The notes: generated by a model not told the origin, from the letters alone. A stretch of DNA of 10,000 bases from Methanospirillum hungatei (GCF_020216685.1 NZ_JAIWNS010000028.1:1-10000), one strand, 5' to 3'. Shown: positions 1-7,964, counted from the first letter of the stretch. Numbers and translations: made by a program.

Positions 1-1238
1 CCGGTTGGGAGCCCTGACTGACTGATATTGTAGGTCCGCCAGTTTACCGCACCTATGCATCCGGTGATGGCGCAGGCACCCTGTTGGTACATAAGGGGAA
101 CCCGGTTTGCAAACCGCATGATCCGGGCATTTCCTTCAGCATCCAGTTTTCCTCCATATCCAAGGGCAGCCTCGACGATGAACGGGTGGCCATGGTAAAC
201 GCTTGCCGGTCGTGTCCGTGCAGAACAAAAGTCAAACTGAAACTCTTTTTCAAGACCCTGCCTGATGAGAACCTCCCCGATTGGTGAGAGACACTGGTTT
301 GCAGGCGGGGGCGGGACCTTTGCCTGTTGCATGGCGGACTGCAGACGTGCAAGACCATCGGCATCCAGTTTATTGGCTTTTGTCGTCTCTTTCAGCCCTG
401 CCAGCTGGATGATCTCATGGGCTGTCTTCTGACCGACCCTGGAGAAACTGTTGATGAGAAAGGGTTCAAGTGGCTCTTTTGAACCGGCTGCAATACGTTT
501 GAGTTCGCCAAGTTCCACCCCGTGCGGATGGGGGAGTATAGCCTGCGGGGGGATGATCGGCTCATCACTGGCCCGGTCAAAGAGGATTGCTTCCCCGTCT
601 ATCTCCACCCTGAGACGGGCATGGGGGTTGACCACCGAAGTGTATCGCAGGTATTCGATCAACCGTTTCCTGGCGGTGAGGGAACTCTTAAACTCTATCT
701 CAATCCTGGTCCCGTGCACCCTATCCCAGGTGGTCTCTTCCCGTTTCAGGATCTCCGGTTCATTGGTCTCGGTCTTGATCTGGACCAGGAACCGGAACGC
801 CGGACGGTCTGATCCGCACCGGGAGATGACAAGGGTTGGTCTGCCACTTGTCAGCTGGGCATAGAGGACGGCGGCGGATATTCCGATACCCTGCTGTCCG
901 CGTGACTGCCTGATCTGGTGAAACCGGGAACCATAGAGGAGTTTTCCAAAGACATAGGGGATATTCTCCGGAACAATACCCGGTCCGTTGTCCTCCACGA
1001 CTACCTTGAAGATATCGCCCTCCATCCGGAAGATGCCAAGATAGATATCAGGAAGGACTCCGGCCTCTTCACAGGCGTCAAGGGCATTATCAATCGCTTC
1101 TTTTACCGTCGTGACAATGCCACGGGTCGGGGAGTCAAAACCGAGAAGATGTTTGTTCTTCTCAAAAAATTCGGCAACACTTATGCTTCGCTGTTGTTTT
1201 GCCAGATCATCAGCATGAGCAGGTTTTGGTGATGCCAT
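1..1238 (-). CDS. top6B: DNA topoisomerase VI subunit B (partial, C-terminus beyond left edge)
   Basis: This is the ATP-binding subunit of type IIB topoisomerase VI, which relaxes and decatenates DNA together with the cleaving A subunit. About 412 codons are open to the window edge without a stop, so the gene is cut, not broken. The GHKL (Bergerat) fold is clear: N-box with Glu47 and Asn51 in [18 protein letters not shown] at 83-88 and the glycine loop GQQGIG at 114-119. A helix-rich stretch around residues 235-290 fits the H2TH domain, followed by the start of the transducer domain. The switch lysine of the transducer would lie in the missing part. The start ATG lies 5 bases after the hisS stop with no good Shine-Dalgarno sequence, so translation is probably coupled to hisS. 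In many archaea top6A follows; here it would lie beyond the left edge, which cannot be checked. Confidence 0.96.
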   Translation of the reverse strand, partial: MASPKPAHADDLAKQQRSISVAEFFEKNKHLLGFDSPTRGIVTTVKEAIDNALDACEEAGVLPDIYLGIFRMEGDIFKVVVEDNGPGIVPENIPYVFGKLLYGSRFHQIRQSRGQQGIGISAAVLYAQLTSGRPTLVISRCGSDRPAFRFLVQIKTETNEPEILKREETTWDRVHGTRIEIEFKSSLTARKRLIEYLRYTSVVNPHARLRVEIDGEAILFDRASDEPIIPPQAILPHPHGVELGELKRIAAGSKEPLEPFLINSFSRVGQKTAHEIIQLAGLKETTKANKLDADGLARLQSAMQQAKVPPPPANQCLSPIGEVLIRQGLEKEFQFDFCSARTRPASVYHGHPFIVEAALGYGGKLDAEGNARIMRFANRVPLMYQQGACAITGCIGAVNWRTYNISQSGLPT

Positions 1239-1243
1239 AGAAT

Positions 1244-2470
1244 TTAAATGGATGTCAGTTTCTGTATTGCCTCATCAGCCGTGATCTTCTCCTGGGTTCC
1301 GGCCTTCAGGTCTTTGAGGGTAATGGTCCCGGTTGCAACTTCATCCTTTCCGATGATGACCGCATAGTCTGCACTCTTCCCTGCAGCCTTCATCTGAGCT
1401 GAGAAGCTCCGGTCCATCAGGTCGGTCTCGGTGATGATACCATTCATCCTGAACTGCCCGGCAATGGTGAGAGCATAGTCCCGTCCTTCGCTCGTGGTGA
1501 TGATCATCACCTGTGGCTGCCAGGGGATCCAGCCTGCCTCACCAAGAGCAACCATCACCCGGTCAAAACCGATGGCAAATCCGGCCGACGGAGTATCTTC
1601 TCCCCCAAAGAGATGGGCAAGACGGTATGCACCACCACCAAGGATCTGGTTTTCAGCACCCAGCCCCTCTGCAAAGCATTCAAAGACGACCCCGGTGTAA
1701 TAGTCAAGTCCTCGTGCAATGGCCGGGTTTATCTCGTACGGGATTCCTGATGCGTCAAGGATGGCAAACATCTCCCGAACCCGTGCAGCCTCCGGAATCT
1801 CTCCGATGATTGCAAAGATATCTTCAAGTATCCGGGCACCACACAGCCGGAGGAGGGGATCACACAGGTCGTCCCGTCCGATATCGCGAAGGTATGTTAT
1901 TGCGGCTTCTTCCTCACGCTTGTCCAGAAATCCCCGGATCTTCTTTCGATCTCCATCGGCAAGATCTGCAAGGAGGGTCCGCATGAAGGAGAGATGGCCG
2001 ATGCGGAGGACAAATTGTACTCCTGCCGTCCTGAGAAGGTCATATCCGAGCGTGATAACCTCCGCATCCCCTATGGCAGAGTCTGCCCCGATAAGTTCTG
2101 CCCCGAACTGCCAGAACTGGCGGTATCTTCCCTTTTGTGGTCGCTCATACCTGAAACAGTCGGCAAAATAGCACCACTTGACAGGCTTGTTCAGAGACCG
2201 GCCCTCTTCAACATACATCCGGAGAACCGGAGCGGTAAGTTCCGGCCTTAGTGCAAGCGACCTGCCCCCCTTGTCCTCAAACACGTACATCTCATTGATG
2301 ATCCCCTCTCCTGACCGGATGGTGAAGAGCTCCAGTTCTTCAAATACCGGGGTTGCTATCTCCCGAAACCCATAGAGTCGTGCTCGTGCCCGCATCCGCG
2401 CTTCTATCTCACGACGCCGCTCCATCTCATTAGGGAGCATATCCCGTGTCCCGCGTGGTTTTTGTATCAT
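1244..2470 (-). CDS. hisS: histidyl-tRNA synthetase
   Basis: Class II aminoacyl-tRNA synthetase that charges tRNA-His in the cytoplasm. The 408-residue product is full length for the family. Visible motifs: the opening PRGTRDMLP (residues 5-13), [13 protein letters not shown] (74-86), motif 2 around [14 protein letters not shown] (106-119), the histidine-specific ARGLDYYTG (252-260), a glycine-rich GGGAYR (278-283) and motif 3 ending in GFAIGFDR (297-304). The last 90 or so residues form the anticodon-binding domain with IIGKDE (372-377). I chose the ATG at 2470 over one 11 codons upstream because AGAAGGTAA sits 6 bases before it and the protein then begins directly with the family's N-terminal motif. 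That ribosome site overlaps the stop codon of the preceding membrane-protein gene, so the three genes form one operon with top6B. Confidence 0.97.
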   Translation of the reverse strand: MIQKPRGTRDMLPNEMERRREIEARMRARARLYGFREIATPVFEELELFTIRSGEGIINEMYVFEDKGGRSLALRPELTAPVLRMYVEEGRSLNKPVKWCYFADCFRYERPQKGRYRQFWQFGAELIGADSAIGDAEVITLGYDLLRTAGVQFVLRIGHLSFMRTLLADLADGDRKKIRGFLDKREEEAAITYLRDIGRDDLCDPLLRLCGARILEDIFAIIGEIPEAARVREMFAILDASGIPYEINPAIARGLDYYTGVVFECFAEGLGAENQILGGGAYRLAHLFGGEDTPSAGFAIGFDRVMVALGEAGWIPWQPQVMIITTSEGRDYALTIAGQFRMNGIITETDLMDRSFSAQMKAAGKSADYAVIIGKDEVATGTITLKDLKAGTQEKITADEAIQKLTSI

Positions 2471-2474
2471 GATG

Positions 2475-2792
2475 TTACCTTCTGGTATTATTCCGGGGAA
2501 CACTCCCGAAGAACCTGGTTATTGCCGGTTCGTTTGTCCAGATCTTCTCTCTCTCTTCTTTTCCCTGAAGGTACAGTCCAAGCAGGACGATCCCGGTCCC
2601 CAGGATGGAGACCTCCGGCCACAGGTAGACGATACCTGCACCGGCAGTTGCAAGCGCAGTCTGGTATACTCCGTGTATTGAGGCTTTCCTGTACCCGGGA
2701 AGCAGGGACCGTGCCCAGATTCGGATATCGCGCAGCCAGAGGAAGATGCAGACGAGGGCGCCAAAGACTGAGATCAGAAAGAGAATACTCAT
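2475..2792 (-). CDS. small membrane protein of unknown function, first gene of hisS-top6B operon
   Basis: A 105-residue protein I do not recognise. Seen in the sequence: a hydrophobic N-terminal helix (about residues 2-20, ending in a basic stretch RDIRIWAR), then two further hydrophobic segments (about 45-58 and 61-76) and a charged, basic C-terminal tail from about 77 to 105. It is therefore probably an integral membrane protein with two or three spanning segments. I chose the ATG at 2792 because it begins right at the first hydrophobic helix and has AGGT 8 bases upstream; ATGs at 2825 and 2894 would add sequence crossing the divergent larB start. Its stop lies 4 bases before hisS and its last codons carry the hisS ribosome site, so it is very likely co-transcribed with hisS. 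No function is inferred from this link. Confidence 0.72.
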   Translation of the reverse strand: MSILFLISVFGALVCIFLWLRDIRIWARSLLPGYRKASIHGVYQTALATAGAGIVYLWPEVSILGTGIVLLGLYLQGKEEREKIWTNEPAITRFFGSVPRNNTRR

Positions 2793-2841
2793 CGCAATGA
2801 ACCTATTATGTACTGTTTCTTGCATATCGTACTTATTCCAT
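2793..2841. promoter_or_regulatory. divergent promoter region between membrane protein-hisS operon and larB operon
   Basis: Only 49 bases separate two divergent operons, so both promoters must lie here or overlap the gene starts. For the plus strand, the AT-rich TATTATGTA at 2804-2812 lies about 34 bases before the larB ATG. This would place the transcription start within about 10 bases of the ATG and fits the absence of a Shine-Dalgarno sequence before larB, suggesting an almost leaderless mRNA. A minus-strand TATA-like element is less clear, with GATATGC near 2823-2829 one option. A 10-base palindrome, TCCATATGGA (2837-2846), spans the larB start codon and may be chance. Confidence 0.45.
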
Positions 2842-3618
2842 ATGGAGAAAGGACCGGATCTGAAACACATTCTGCAGGCGGCATATGACCACACATTGAG
2901 TCCGGACGAGGCTCTGGCACAGATATGTGCTGAATCAGTTCTGCCGGTGGGCTCGGTGGCATGCCTTGATATGTCCAGGAAGGCCCGGTGCGGTATCCCT
3001 GAAGTGATCCTTGCAGAAGGAAAAGAGCCAGCTCATCTCCGTTCGATTGTTGAAAGTTATGTCACATCCGCCGGGAGATGTATCATATCCCGTCTTGACC
3101 CTGAAACTGCTGTCTCACTCATGGAATGGGCACGGAGTCAGGATATATCATCTACATGGTCGGATGAAGGGCGCGTTCTGGTCCTGGCAAAGGGGACACC
3201 AGCTCCGAAGACCAGGGGAGTTGTCGGGATCATCACCGCCGGCACGTCAGATATCAGGGTTGCCGAGGAGGCCAGGATAATAGCCGAAGAGATGGGGTGT
3301 GAGGTTCGAAGAGCCTATGATGTCGGAGTTGCAGGCATTCACCGCCTCTTTCCCGTCATCCGGGAGATGGAAGGGTGTCATGCCTTCGTCGTTGCAGCGG
3401 GAAGGGAAGGAACCCTGCCGTCTGTGGTGGCAGGTCTTGTGGACCGCCCGGTCATCGGGGTGCCGGTCTCAACCGGGTACGGGTACATGGGCGCAGGTCA
3501 GGCTGCCCTTGCCAGCATGCTTCAGTCCTGTTCGGTTCTGACGGTGGTAAATATTGATGCAGGATTTGTTGCCGGAGCCTCTGCTGCGATGATCGCAAAC
3601 CTGGTGGCGGGATCATGA
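2842..3618 (+). CDS. larB: LarB-like pyridinium-3,5-biscarboxylate mononucleotide synthase (nickel-pincer cofactor biosynthesis)
   Basis: LarB belongs to the AIR carboxylase (PurE-like) superfamily. In the characterised pathway it carboxylates and hydrolyses nicotinate adenine dinucleotide to pyridinium-3,5-biscarboxylic acid mononucleotide, the first step to the nickel-pincer nucleotide of lactate racemase. The 258-residue product is the usual length. Seen: the N-terminal signature [15 protein letters not shown] (42-56), the GTSD loop (134-137), a PurE-like core (125-225), and SC followed by [12 protein letters not shown] near Cys230, where LarB enzymes carry the cysteine reported to bind the substrate. 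The ATG at 2842 gives the family N-terminus [11 protein letters not shown]; upstream in-frame ATGs would cross the divergent operon. The stop overlaps the nadM start as ATGA. No larC or larE is visible here, so the final cofactor is not proven; some archaeal homologues may have another role. Confidence 0.88.
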   Translation: MEKGPDLKHILQAAYDHTLSPDEALAQICAESVLPVGSVACLDMSRKARCGIPEVILAEGKEPAHLRSIVESYVTSAGRCIISRLDPETAVSLMEWARSQDISSTWSDEGRVLVLAKGTPAPKTRGVVGIITAGTSDIRVAEEARIIAEEMGCEVRRAYDVGVAGIHRLFPVIREMEGCHAFVVAAGREGTLPSVVAGLVDRPVIGVPVSTGYGYMGAGQAALASMLQSCSVLTVVNIDAGFVAGASAAMIANLVAGS

Positions 3619-4139
3619 TCCGGGCGCTGTATATTGGCAGATTTCAGCCGTATCACAACGGGCATCATTATGTGATAAACCAGATCGCACAAGAAGCGGA
3701 TGAACTCATCATCGGGATCGGCAGTGCCCAGATGAGCCATGAAACTGGAGATCCCTTTACCGCCGGAGAACGGGTGCTTATGATCACCGGTGCCCTGCAG
3801 GATCTGCATAAACCCCTGTATGTCATCCCGCTTGAGGATATCAACCGCAATGCACTGTGGGTGTCACATGTCCGTGCCATGACACCACCATTTCATCGGA
3901 TCTACTCAGGAAATCCGCTTGTTATCCGGCTCTTTCACGAGGCCGGGATTGAGGTCTTAAGCCCTGCCATGTATGAGCGGGCGACCCTGTCCGGTACGAA
4001 GATCAGGGACCTGATTGCCTGTGACAAGCCCTGGGAGGATTTTGTTCCTCCTGCTGTTGTCAGGGTAATACAGGAGATAGACGGAATATCACGTATCAGG
4101 GCACTAAACCAGGATGACGGGGACTGCCCCGGACGATAA
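3615..4139 (+). CDS. nadM: nicotinamide-nucleotide adenylyltransferase, archaeal type
   Basis: NadM transfers AMP from ATP to nicotinamide (or nicotinate) mononucleotide, making NAD or its deamido form in the cytoplasm. The 174-residue product matches the archaeal family. Seen: the nucleotidyltransferase N-terminus [12 protein letters not shown] (7-18) with the HxGH motif at His14-Asn-Gly-His17, and LSGTKIR at 125-131, the archaeal counterpart of the ISSTxxR ATP-binding motif. The C-terminal tail of about 15 residues is polar and likely disordered. Its ATG overlaps the larB stop by 4 bases (ATGA), the hallmark of translational coupling. The product dinucleotide is the class of substrate LarB uses, so the pairing makes biochemical sense. 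The stop codon lies within the ribosome site TAAGGAG of the next gene. Confidence 0.94.
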   Translation: MIRALYIGRFQPYHNGHHYVINQIAQEADELIIGIGSAQMSHETGDPFTAGERVLMITGALQDLHKPLYVIPLEDINRNALWVSHVRAMTPPFHRIYSGNPLVIRLFHEAGIEVLSPAMYERATLSGTKIRDLIACDKPWEDFVPPAVVRVIQEIDGISRIRALNQDDGDCPGR

Positions 4140-4150
4140 GGAGATGGGTC

Positions 4151-5440
4151 ATGTTTGAATCAATAAAAAAAATATTCAGCAAAACATCTGAAAGAATACC
4201 AAAAACAGCGATATCACTTGAAGAGCTTTCTGCCTGGCTTGATGAGAAGGAAGCGGATTGCATCACCCGCCGGAATGCCGCATCCACGAGTTGTCGTGAA
4301 CGATTACTGAAACTTGAACAGGATCTCCACCAGCTTCTGACAGAATTTGGTGAAGAATCATCAGACGAGCCCCATCATCACAAGGTGGAACAGGTCAACC
4401 GTCATGCTCTCCCCCAGTTCTGTAAAAAGATAGAGGCTGAACTTGAAGGAGAGTTCTCCGAGGATGATGAGGTCTTTTACCGGGAAGTCGCCGGACTTAT
4501 CAACGGATGTTTTAAGGCGTACCGGGGGCCGGGAAGGTATCTGCACCATCTCTATCCGGATGAAGTCAAGGTTTTTAAACAGACGCTGGACCATATGGGC
4601 CATGAACTGAACCGGATGACCGAGATCATACGGATATCACGAGAACGGCTCATGCACATCGCAGAAATGCGTGATCTTCTCCACAACCGGGATGCCCTGA
4701 TAGAGGAGGAGGCGCAGGCAGGTGCAGAAGAGAAAAAATTTGAAGCACGGTTATCTGAACTGAAGACAGATCTCCAGAAGGCCGGGTCAGAGCTGGAACG
4801 TCTGCTTGCATCAGATTCCTATGCCTCATATCAACGTCTTGAAGAGGAGACCGGGCAGACCATGGAACAGTTGGAAAAGGCCCGCGAGACATGGGAGTCC
4901 CAGATCCGACTAGCACTCCCGGTATGGAAAAGAGCAGTGAAAGCCTTCCAGGAACAGGCAAAACCGGTGGATGAAAAGAACATGGAGGATCTCATCCAGA
5001 CTGCATCATCACCCCGGCGTGATGACGATGAGATAGCACGGCTGATCTCCCAGACCGCAAAACCTCTCTTTACTCTGTTTGAGTCAGGAATCGTACAGGC
5101 GAAGAACTCGTTTGAGAAACATCTATTCACGACACGCGATGAGTATGCAAAAAAATTCAGTGACCTGTCCATAAGTCTGCACACCCTTTCAGAAGATCTG
5201 AAAAGAAAGAAACAGGACCTTGAAGAAAACCCCCTCCTCGAACAGAAAAATCATATTACTCATACTATTGCGGAAGCAGAAAAGAGGATTGATGAACTGA
5301 ACCACGAAGAGGAGAAGAGAAAAGAGCGACTTTTCTCCCTGAAAGAAAAACAAAAAACCATCCTTGAAGATTTGAAAAATAAATTTTCCAAATTCACCGA
5401 AGAGGAGATGGACCTGATGCTCCCAGGTGAAGAGTCATGA
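4151..5440 (+). CDS. large coiled-coil protein of unknown function
   Basis: A 429-residue protein I do not recognise. Seen: a short basic amphipathic N-terminus (MFESIKKIFSKTSERI), a charged region to about residue 100, a possible globular part near 100-150 with RGPGRYLHHLYP (125-136), then long Glu/Lys/Leu-rich coiled coil at about 150-270 and 335-415. A non-coiled stretch with SSPRRDDDE (286-294) divides the coils. There is no Walker motif, signal peptide or membrane segment, so it is not an SMC/Rad50-type ATPase. A strong ribosome site, AAGGAGATGG, precedes the ATG by 4 bases and begins in the nadM stop codon; the gap to nadM is 11 bases. It overlaps the next gene as ATGA. It is thus the third gene of the larB-nadM operon. 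A structural, scaffolding or adaptor role is conceivable but only inferred. Confidence 0.85.
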   Translation: MFESIKKIFSKTSERIPKTAISLEELSAWLDEKEADCITRRNAASTSCRERLLKLEQDLHQLLTEFGEESSDEPHHHKVEQVNRHALPQFCKKIEAELEGEFSEDDEVFYREVAGLINGCFKAYRGPGRYLHHLYPDEVKVFKQTLDHMGHELNRMTEIIRISRERLMHIAEMRDLLHNRDALIEEEAQAGAEEKKFEARLSELKTDLQKAGSELERLLASDSYASYQRLEEETGQTMEQLEKARETWESQIRLALPVWKRAVKAFQEQAKPVDEKNMEDLIQTASSPRRDDDEIARLISQTAKPLFTLFESGIVQAKNSFEKHLFTTRDEYAKKFSDLSISLHTLSEDLKRKKQDLEENPLLEQKNHITHTIAEAEKRIDELNHEEEKRKERLFSLKEKQKTILEDLKNKFSKFTEEEMDLMLPGEES

Positions 5441-5697
5441 GAGTGACACGAACCCTCCCGGTTGAGAAGGGAACGGTGGCCTGCCTTCCTGATAAACGGG
5501 AAGATGTTGAAAAGTGTCGGTTCTGTGTTCATTCGGTACGGTTTGGCATCCCCGGAAGAGAAATCCCATCCCCCGCCCGTGCCTTTTGCACCATGAGCCG
5601 GGTAACTGAAGAGGTTGACCTGAAAAAGGTCACCAGTGTGGTCTGTGATGATACAGGATCGGAGGGTTTTCGAAGCATCATGAATGTTATCAGCTAA
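5437..5697 (+). CDS. small cysteine-containing protein of unknown function
   Basis: An 86-residue soluble protein I do not recognise. It has cysteines at 16, 27, 30, 51 and 70, with Cys27-Arg-Phe-Cys30 as a CxxC knuckle, which could bind zinc or an iron-sulfur cluster; the spacing does not match a zinc ribbon that I know. The start ATG overlaps the stop of the coiled-coil gene (ATGA), with AGGTGA about 8 bases upstream, so the start is well supported. The 4-base overlap strongly supports that it is a real gene translated with the coiled-coil protein, perhaps as its partner. The 3' end overlaps the end of the convergent cobQ gene by 8 bases. The Cys-rich region contains SPARAFC (45-51). Confidence 0.75.
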   Translation: MRVTRTLPVEKGTVACLPDKREDVEKCRFCVHSVRFGIPGREIPSPARAFCTMSRVTEEVDLKKVTSVVCDDTGSEGFRSIMNVIS

Positions 5698-7126
5698 AAA
5701 AGGGAAGTATCTCTTCTATTCTGACATGAGCCTCGATGTGATCTGCGAGGGCATCAAACGGATCCCTCTCCTGCGCTGGCGGGGTCCAAGAAACTCCCTT
5801 CCGGTCACAGAGGAAGGTGACAAATGCAGCAGCGACTTCTGGGGAGGTGAAAAGCCCATGCATATACGTCCCGACAAGCAGCCCGTCTTCACTGACAACC
5901 CCTTCTCCTGAAAATGCCTCCCTGATATCTCCCCGGCAGGTGGTTCCCATGTGGATCTCATACCCTGATACGGATGCAATCTTCTTCAGAAACGGCCCGT
6001 GACCGGATGACGTTCGGGTCACCTGCACCGTCGTCTTCTCATACCCGGAAAATGTCGTCGTGCAGGGGATGAGCCCGAGGCCCTGGAACGCTCCCTCTTT
6101 TGACTCAACTCCCGAATCAAGAATCTGTTCACAAAGCATCTGGTACCCGCCACAGATACCGATGATCGGAACTCCCTGAGTCCTTGCCTTTTTAATCTCC
6201 TCACCTGTTCCGGATGCAATCACCTCTTCCAGGTCCTCGATGGTGTTTTTTGTTCCTGGCAGAATGATGGCATCAAATCCGGAGAGCGGGGTTCCTGGCT
6301 TTACATACCTGACCGATGCATACCGCTCAAGAACTTCATAATCGGTGAAGTTGGATATCCGGGGTAGGTGGATGACCGCTATATCAACAGGAGCACTTCT
6401 GGTTTTTTTATCCTGCAGTGAGAGCGAGTCTTCACTTGGGATATCCACATCGGTCACCGGAACAAGACCGATTGCAGGAACGCCGGTAATTTCCTCAAGG
6501 ATTCTCATACCATCCGAGAAAAGGGCAGGATCTCCCCTGAATTTATTGACAATGACCGCCTTTACCAGCGGGCGGATATCGTCAGGAAGAAGGGAGATCG
6601 TTCCATACACCTGCGCAAACACCCCTCCCCGTTCAATATCGGCGACAAGGATAATCGGGAATCTGAGTGCCCGGGCAAGACCGATATTTGCTATGTCACG
6701 GTCAAAGAGATTTACTTCAGCAGCGCCTCCTGCACCCTCTACGACGAGCGCCCCGTACCGGCTCCTGAGTTTTTCTGCAGCCTCTAATGCAACGGTCAGC
6801 AGGTTGTCGGTCACTTTGTAATAGTCACCGGCATGCACATCATGGTGAGGTCTGCCAAGCAGCACTATCTGCGATGTCTGATCCCCTTTTGGCTTGAGGA
6901 GGATCGGGTTCATCTCCACACAGGGTGGAATGCCTGCCGCATGTGCCTGCATCGCCTGTGCTATCCCGATCTCGCCTCCATCTTCCGTTACCCAGGAGTT
7001 CAGACTCATATTTTGTGACTTAAACGGGGCATTTGAAATCCCCCGGCGTCGGAGGATCCGGCACAGGCCGGCTACCATCGTACTCTTCCCTACATGTGAA
7101 GCGGTCCCCAGGACCATGACAGACAT
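5690..7126 (-). CDS. cobQ: cobyric acid synthase
   Basis: CobQ/CbiP amidates four carboxylates of adenosylcobyrinate diamide with ammonia from glutamine and ATP, giving cobyric acid on the cobamide pathway. The 478-residue product is full length. Seen: an N-terminal dethiobiotin synthetase-like ATPase with the P-loop variant [10 protein letters not shown] (7-16), [10 protein letters not shown] (35-44), [13 protein letters not shown] (128-140) and NKFRGD (194-199), then a class I glutamine amidotransferase domain with LPGTKNT (289-295), the catalytic Cys325 in [13 protein letters not shown] (390-394) and His423 in GTYMHGLF. No Shine-Dalgarno sequence precedes the ATG and a TATA box lies about 30 bases upstream, so the mRNA is probably leaderless. 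It is transcribed alone. Cobamides serve methanogens as methyl carriers in methyltransferases. Confidence 0.97.
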   Translation of the reverse strand: MSVMVLGTASHVGKSTMVAGLCRILRRRGISNAPFKSQNMSLNSWVTEDGGEIGIAQAMQAHAAGIPPCVEMNPILLKPKGDQTSQIVLLGRPHHDVHAGDYYKVTDNLLTVALEAAEKLRSRYGALVVEGAGGAAEVNLFDRDIANIGLARALRFPIILVADIERGGVFAQVYGTISLLPDDIRPLVKAVIVNKFRGDPALFSDGMRILEEITGVPAIGLVPVTDVDIPSEDSLSLQDKKTRSAPVDIAVIHLPRISNFTDYEVLERYASVRYVKPGTPLSGFDAIILPGTKNTIEDLEEVIASGTGEEIKKARTQGVPIIGICGGYQMLCEQILDSGVESKEGAFQGLGLIPCTTTFSGYEKTTVQVTRTSSGHGPFLKKIASVSGYEIHMGTTCRGDIREAFSGEGVVSEDGLLVGTYMHGLFTSPEVAAAFVTFLCDRKGVSWTPPAQERDPFDALADHIEAHVRIEEILPFFS

Positions 7127-7152
7127 ATATGCTCAGGTAGGATGGATGAAGA

Positions 7153-7160
7153 TAATATAG
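7153..7160 (-). promoter_or_regulatory. TATA box for cobQ (probably leaderless transcript)
   Basis: Read on the minus strand, this is CTATATTA, centred about 30 bases before the cobQ ATG. Archaeal transcription usually begins some 25 bases downstream of the TATA centre, which would put the start only a few bases before the ATG. The lack of a Shine-Dalgarno sequence before cobQ agrees with a leaderless message. The assignment is inference from spacing and base composition. Confidence 0.55.
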
Positions 7161-7175
7161 TGCAACAACCGCCTC

Positions 7176-7187
7176 CATCCATGGATG
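7176..7187. promoter_or_regulatory. 12-base palindrome between cobQ and aIF1 promoters (candidate operator)
   Basis: CATCCATGGATG is a perfect 12-base palindrome. It lies between the minus-strand TATA box of cobQ (7153-7160) and the plus-strand TATA box of the aIF1 gene (7200-7207). The related element GGATGGA (7140-7146) is the inverted copy of TCCATCC at 7174-7180, so the same half-site recurs close to the cobQ start. A dimeric regulator could bind here, but no regulator is identified and chance is not excluded. Confidence 0.3.
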
Positions 7188-7199
7188 AGAAAAAACTGG

Positions 7200-7207
7200 T
7201 TTATATC
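7200..7207 (+). promoter_or_regulatory. TATA box for the aIF1 gene
   Basis: TTTATATC is close to the archaeal TATA consensus, and the A-rich AAAAACTGG just upstream (7191-7199) fits a BRE element. It predicts transcription starting near 7230, giving a leader of about 30 bases before the ATG at 7259. The ATG is preceded by GAGATGG, a weak ribosome site. Confidence 0.6.
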
Positions 7208-7258
7208 GGGATATTTTATGATAAGCATTTAATAGTAAAACATGAGATGGAATAAGTA

Positions 7259-7564
7259 ATGAATGGTGGTATCTGCTCCATATGTGGGCTACCAAAAGAA
7301 CTCTGTATCTGTGAGGAAGTTGCAAAGGAACAGCAGCGAATCAATGTGAAAGTGAATAAACGTCGGTACGGAAAAGAAGTCACCGTTATTGAAGGACTGG
7401 ATCCGACTGACATTGACCTTGAAGACCTTTCAAAGTTTATGAAAAGTAAACTGGCCTGTGGCGGTACTGTGAAAGGCAACTCCATAGAATTACAGGGCAA
7501 CCACCGTGATCGGGTTATCGATCTTCTTGCTACAAAGGGATACGCCGTGGATAATATCTCTTAA
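7259..7564 (+). CDS. translation initiation factor aIF1 (SUI1 family)
   Basis: The archaeal counterpart of eukaryotic eIF1 binds the small ribosomal subunit near the P site and helps select the start codon. The 101-residue product has the family's usual length. Seen: an N-terminal Cys cluster [13 protein letters not shown] (Cys6, 9, 16, 18), probably metal-binding and common in archaeal members, then the SUI1 domain with [13 protein letters not shown] (35-47), [17 protein letters not shown] (64-80) and [10 protein letters not shown] (81-90). The gene has its own promoter, diverging from cobQ. It ends only 13 bases from the end of the convergent zinc-ribbon gene. It is a single-gene transcript with a T-rich tract directly after it. 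Confidence 0.95.
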   Translation: MNGGICSICGLPKELCICEEVAKEQQRINVKVNKRRYGKEVTVIEGLDPTDIDLEDLSKFMKSKLACGGTVKGNSIELQGNHRDRVIDLLATKGYAVDNIS

Positions 7565-7577
7565 ACAGCAAAAGAAG

Positions 7578-7961
7578 TTACTTTTTCTTTTTCTGCCGTA
7601 CCATCGAGTGTAAATCAAGATGATACGTATCTTCGGATCCAACCCGTACGACCCGGTCATCAGTCTCGATCAGTCTGGACAGGTTCAGGTCATACCTGCC
7701 GGGTTCGAGAATTCTGATACTTTCAATGGAATCAGAATCCTGCTTCGGTTCTTCCAGTCCATTGTCTGCGTGCTCTCTGGTCGGGGTTACAGGGAGAGGA
7801 GCCGGCGTCTCAGGTGCATGGGTCTGCAGGGGTTCATTCTTTTGTGCCCTCTTTCTGCCGGTCTCAAAGACAAACTTGCCACAGCCACATACCGGACAGC
7901 CGTCCCTGAGGTGGCGTGCATCAGGAAACAGGGTCTTGCATCCGGCGCAGCGATGAGGCAT
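7578..7961 (-). CDS. arvC: OapC/ArvC-type zinc-ribbon protein (DUF2072-like)
   Basis: The 127-residue product matches the archaeal zinc-ribbon family that accompanies the Era-like GTPase and DUF2073 (OapC/ArvC in Haloferax; cluster genes are linked there to extracellular vesicles). Seen: an N-terminal zinc ribbon with Cys5-x2-Cys8 and Cys22-x2-Cys25 (plus Cys27), a Pro/Glu-rich probably disordered linker (about 36-78), and a conserved C-terminal segment SIRILEPGRYDLNLSRLI (81-98) followed by GSEDTYHLDL (108-117). It ends in a run of four lysines. A perfect ribosome site GGGAGGTGA lies 4 bases before the ATG and contains the stop of the preceding gene, so it is tightly coupled to the DUF2073 gene. 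Its biochemical role is unknown; the zinc ribbon may contact protein or nucleic acid. Confidence 0.85.
   Translation of the reverse strand: MPHRCAGCKTLFPDARHLRDGCPVCGCGKFVFETGRKRAQKNEPLQTHAPETPAPLPVTPTREHADNGLEEPKQDSDSIESIRILEPGRYDLNLSRLIETDDRVVRVGSEDTYHLDLHSMVRQKKKK
7581..7592 (+). terminator. T-tract terminator after aIF1 gene
   Basis: CTTTTTCTTTTT begins 17 bases after the aIF1 stop. Archaeal RNA polymerase terminates on oligo-T tracts with little need for a hairpin, so this is the likely end of the aIF1 transcript. The same bases, read on the other strand, encode the C-terminal KKKK of the convergent zinc-ribbon protein. Confidence 0.5.
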
Positions 7962-7964
7962 GGT

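Noticed and set aside
451..864. Plus-strand reading frames opposite top6B
   Set aside because: The minus strand carries an uninterrupted frame with GHKL motifs; the plus-strand frames are its shadow and show no family features.
1719..2171. 150-codon plus-strand reading frame opposite hisS
   Set aside because: It is Arg/Ser-rich, lacks any recognisable motif and lies fully antisense to a complete HisS.
6345..6821. 158-codon plus-strand reading frame opposite cobQ
   Set aside because: Ser/Arg-rich composition typical of an antisense shadow; cobQ is intact on the other strand.
7127..7170. Cobalamin riboswitch upstream of cobQ
   Set aside because: The predicted transcript is almost leaderless, leaving no room for one, and I see no conserved B12-box.
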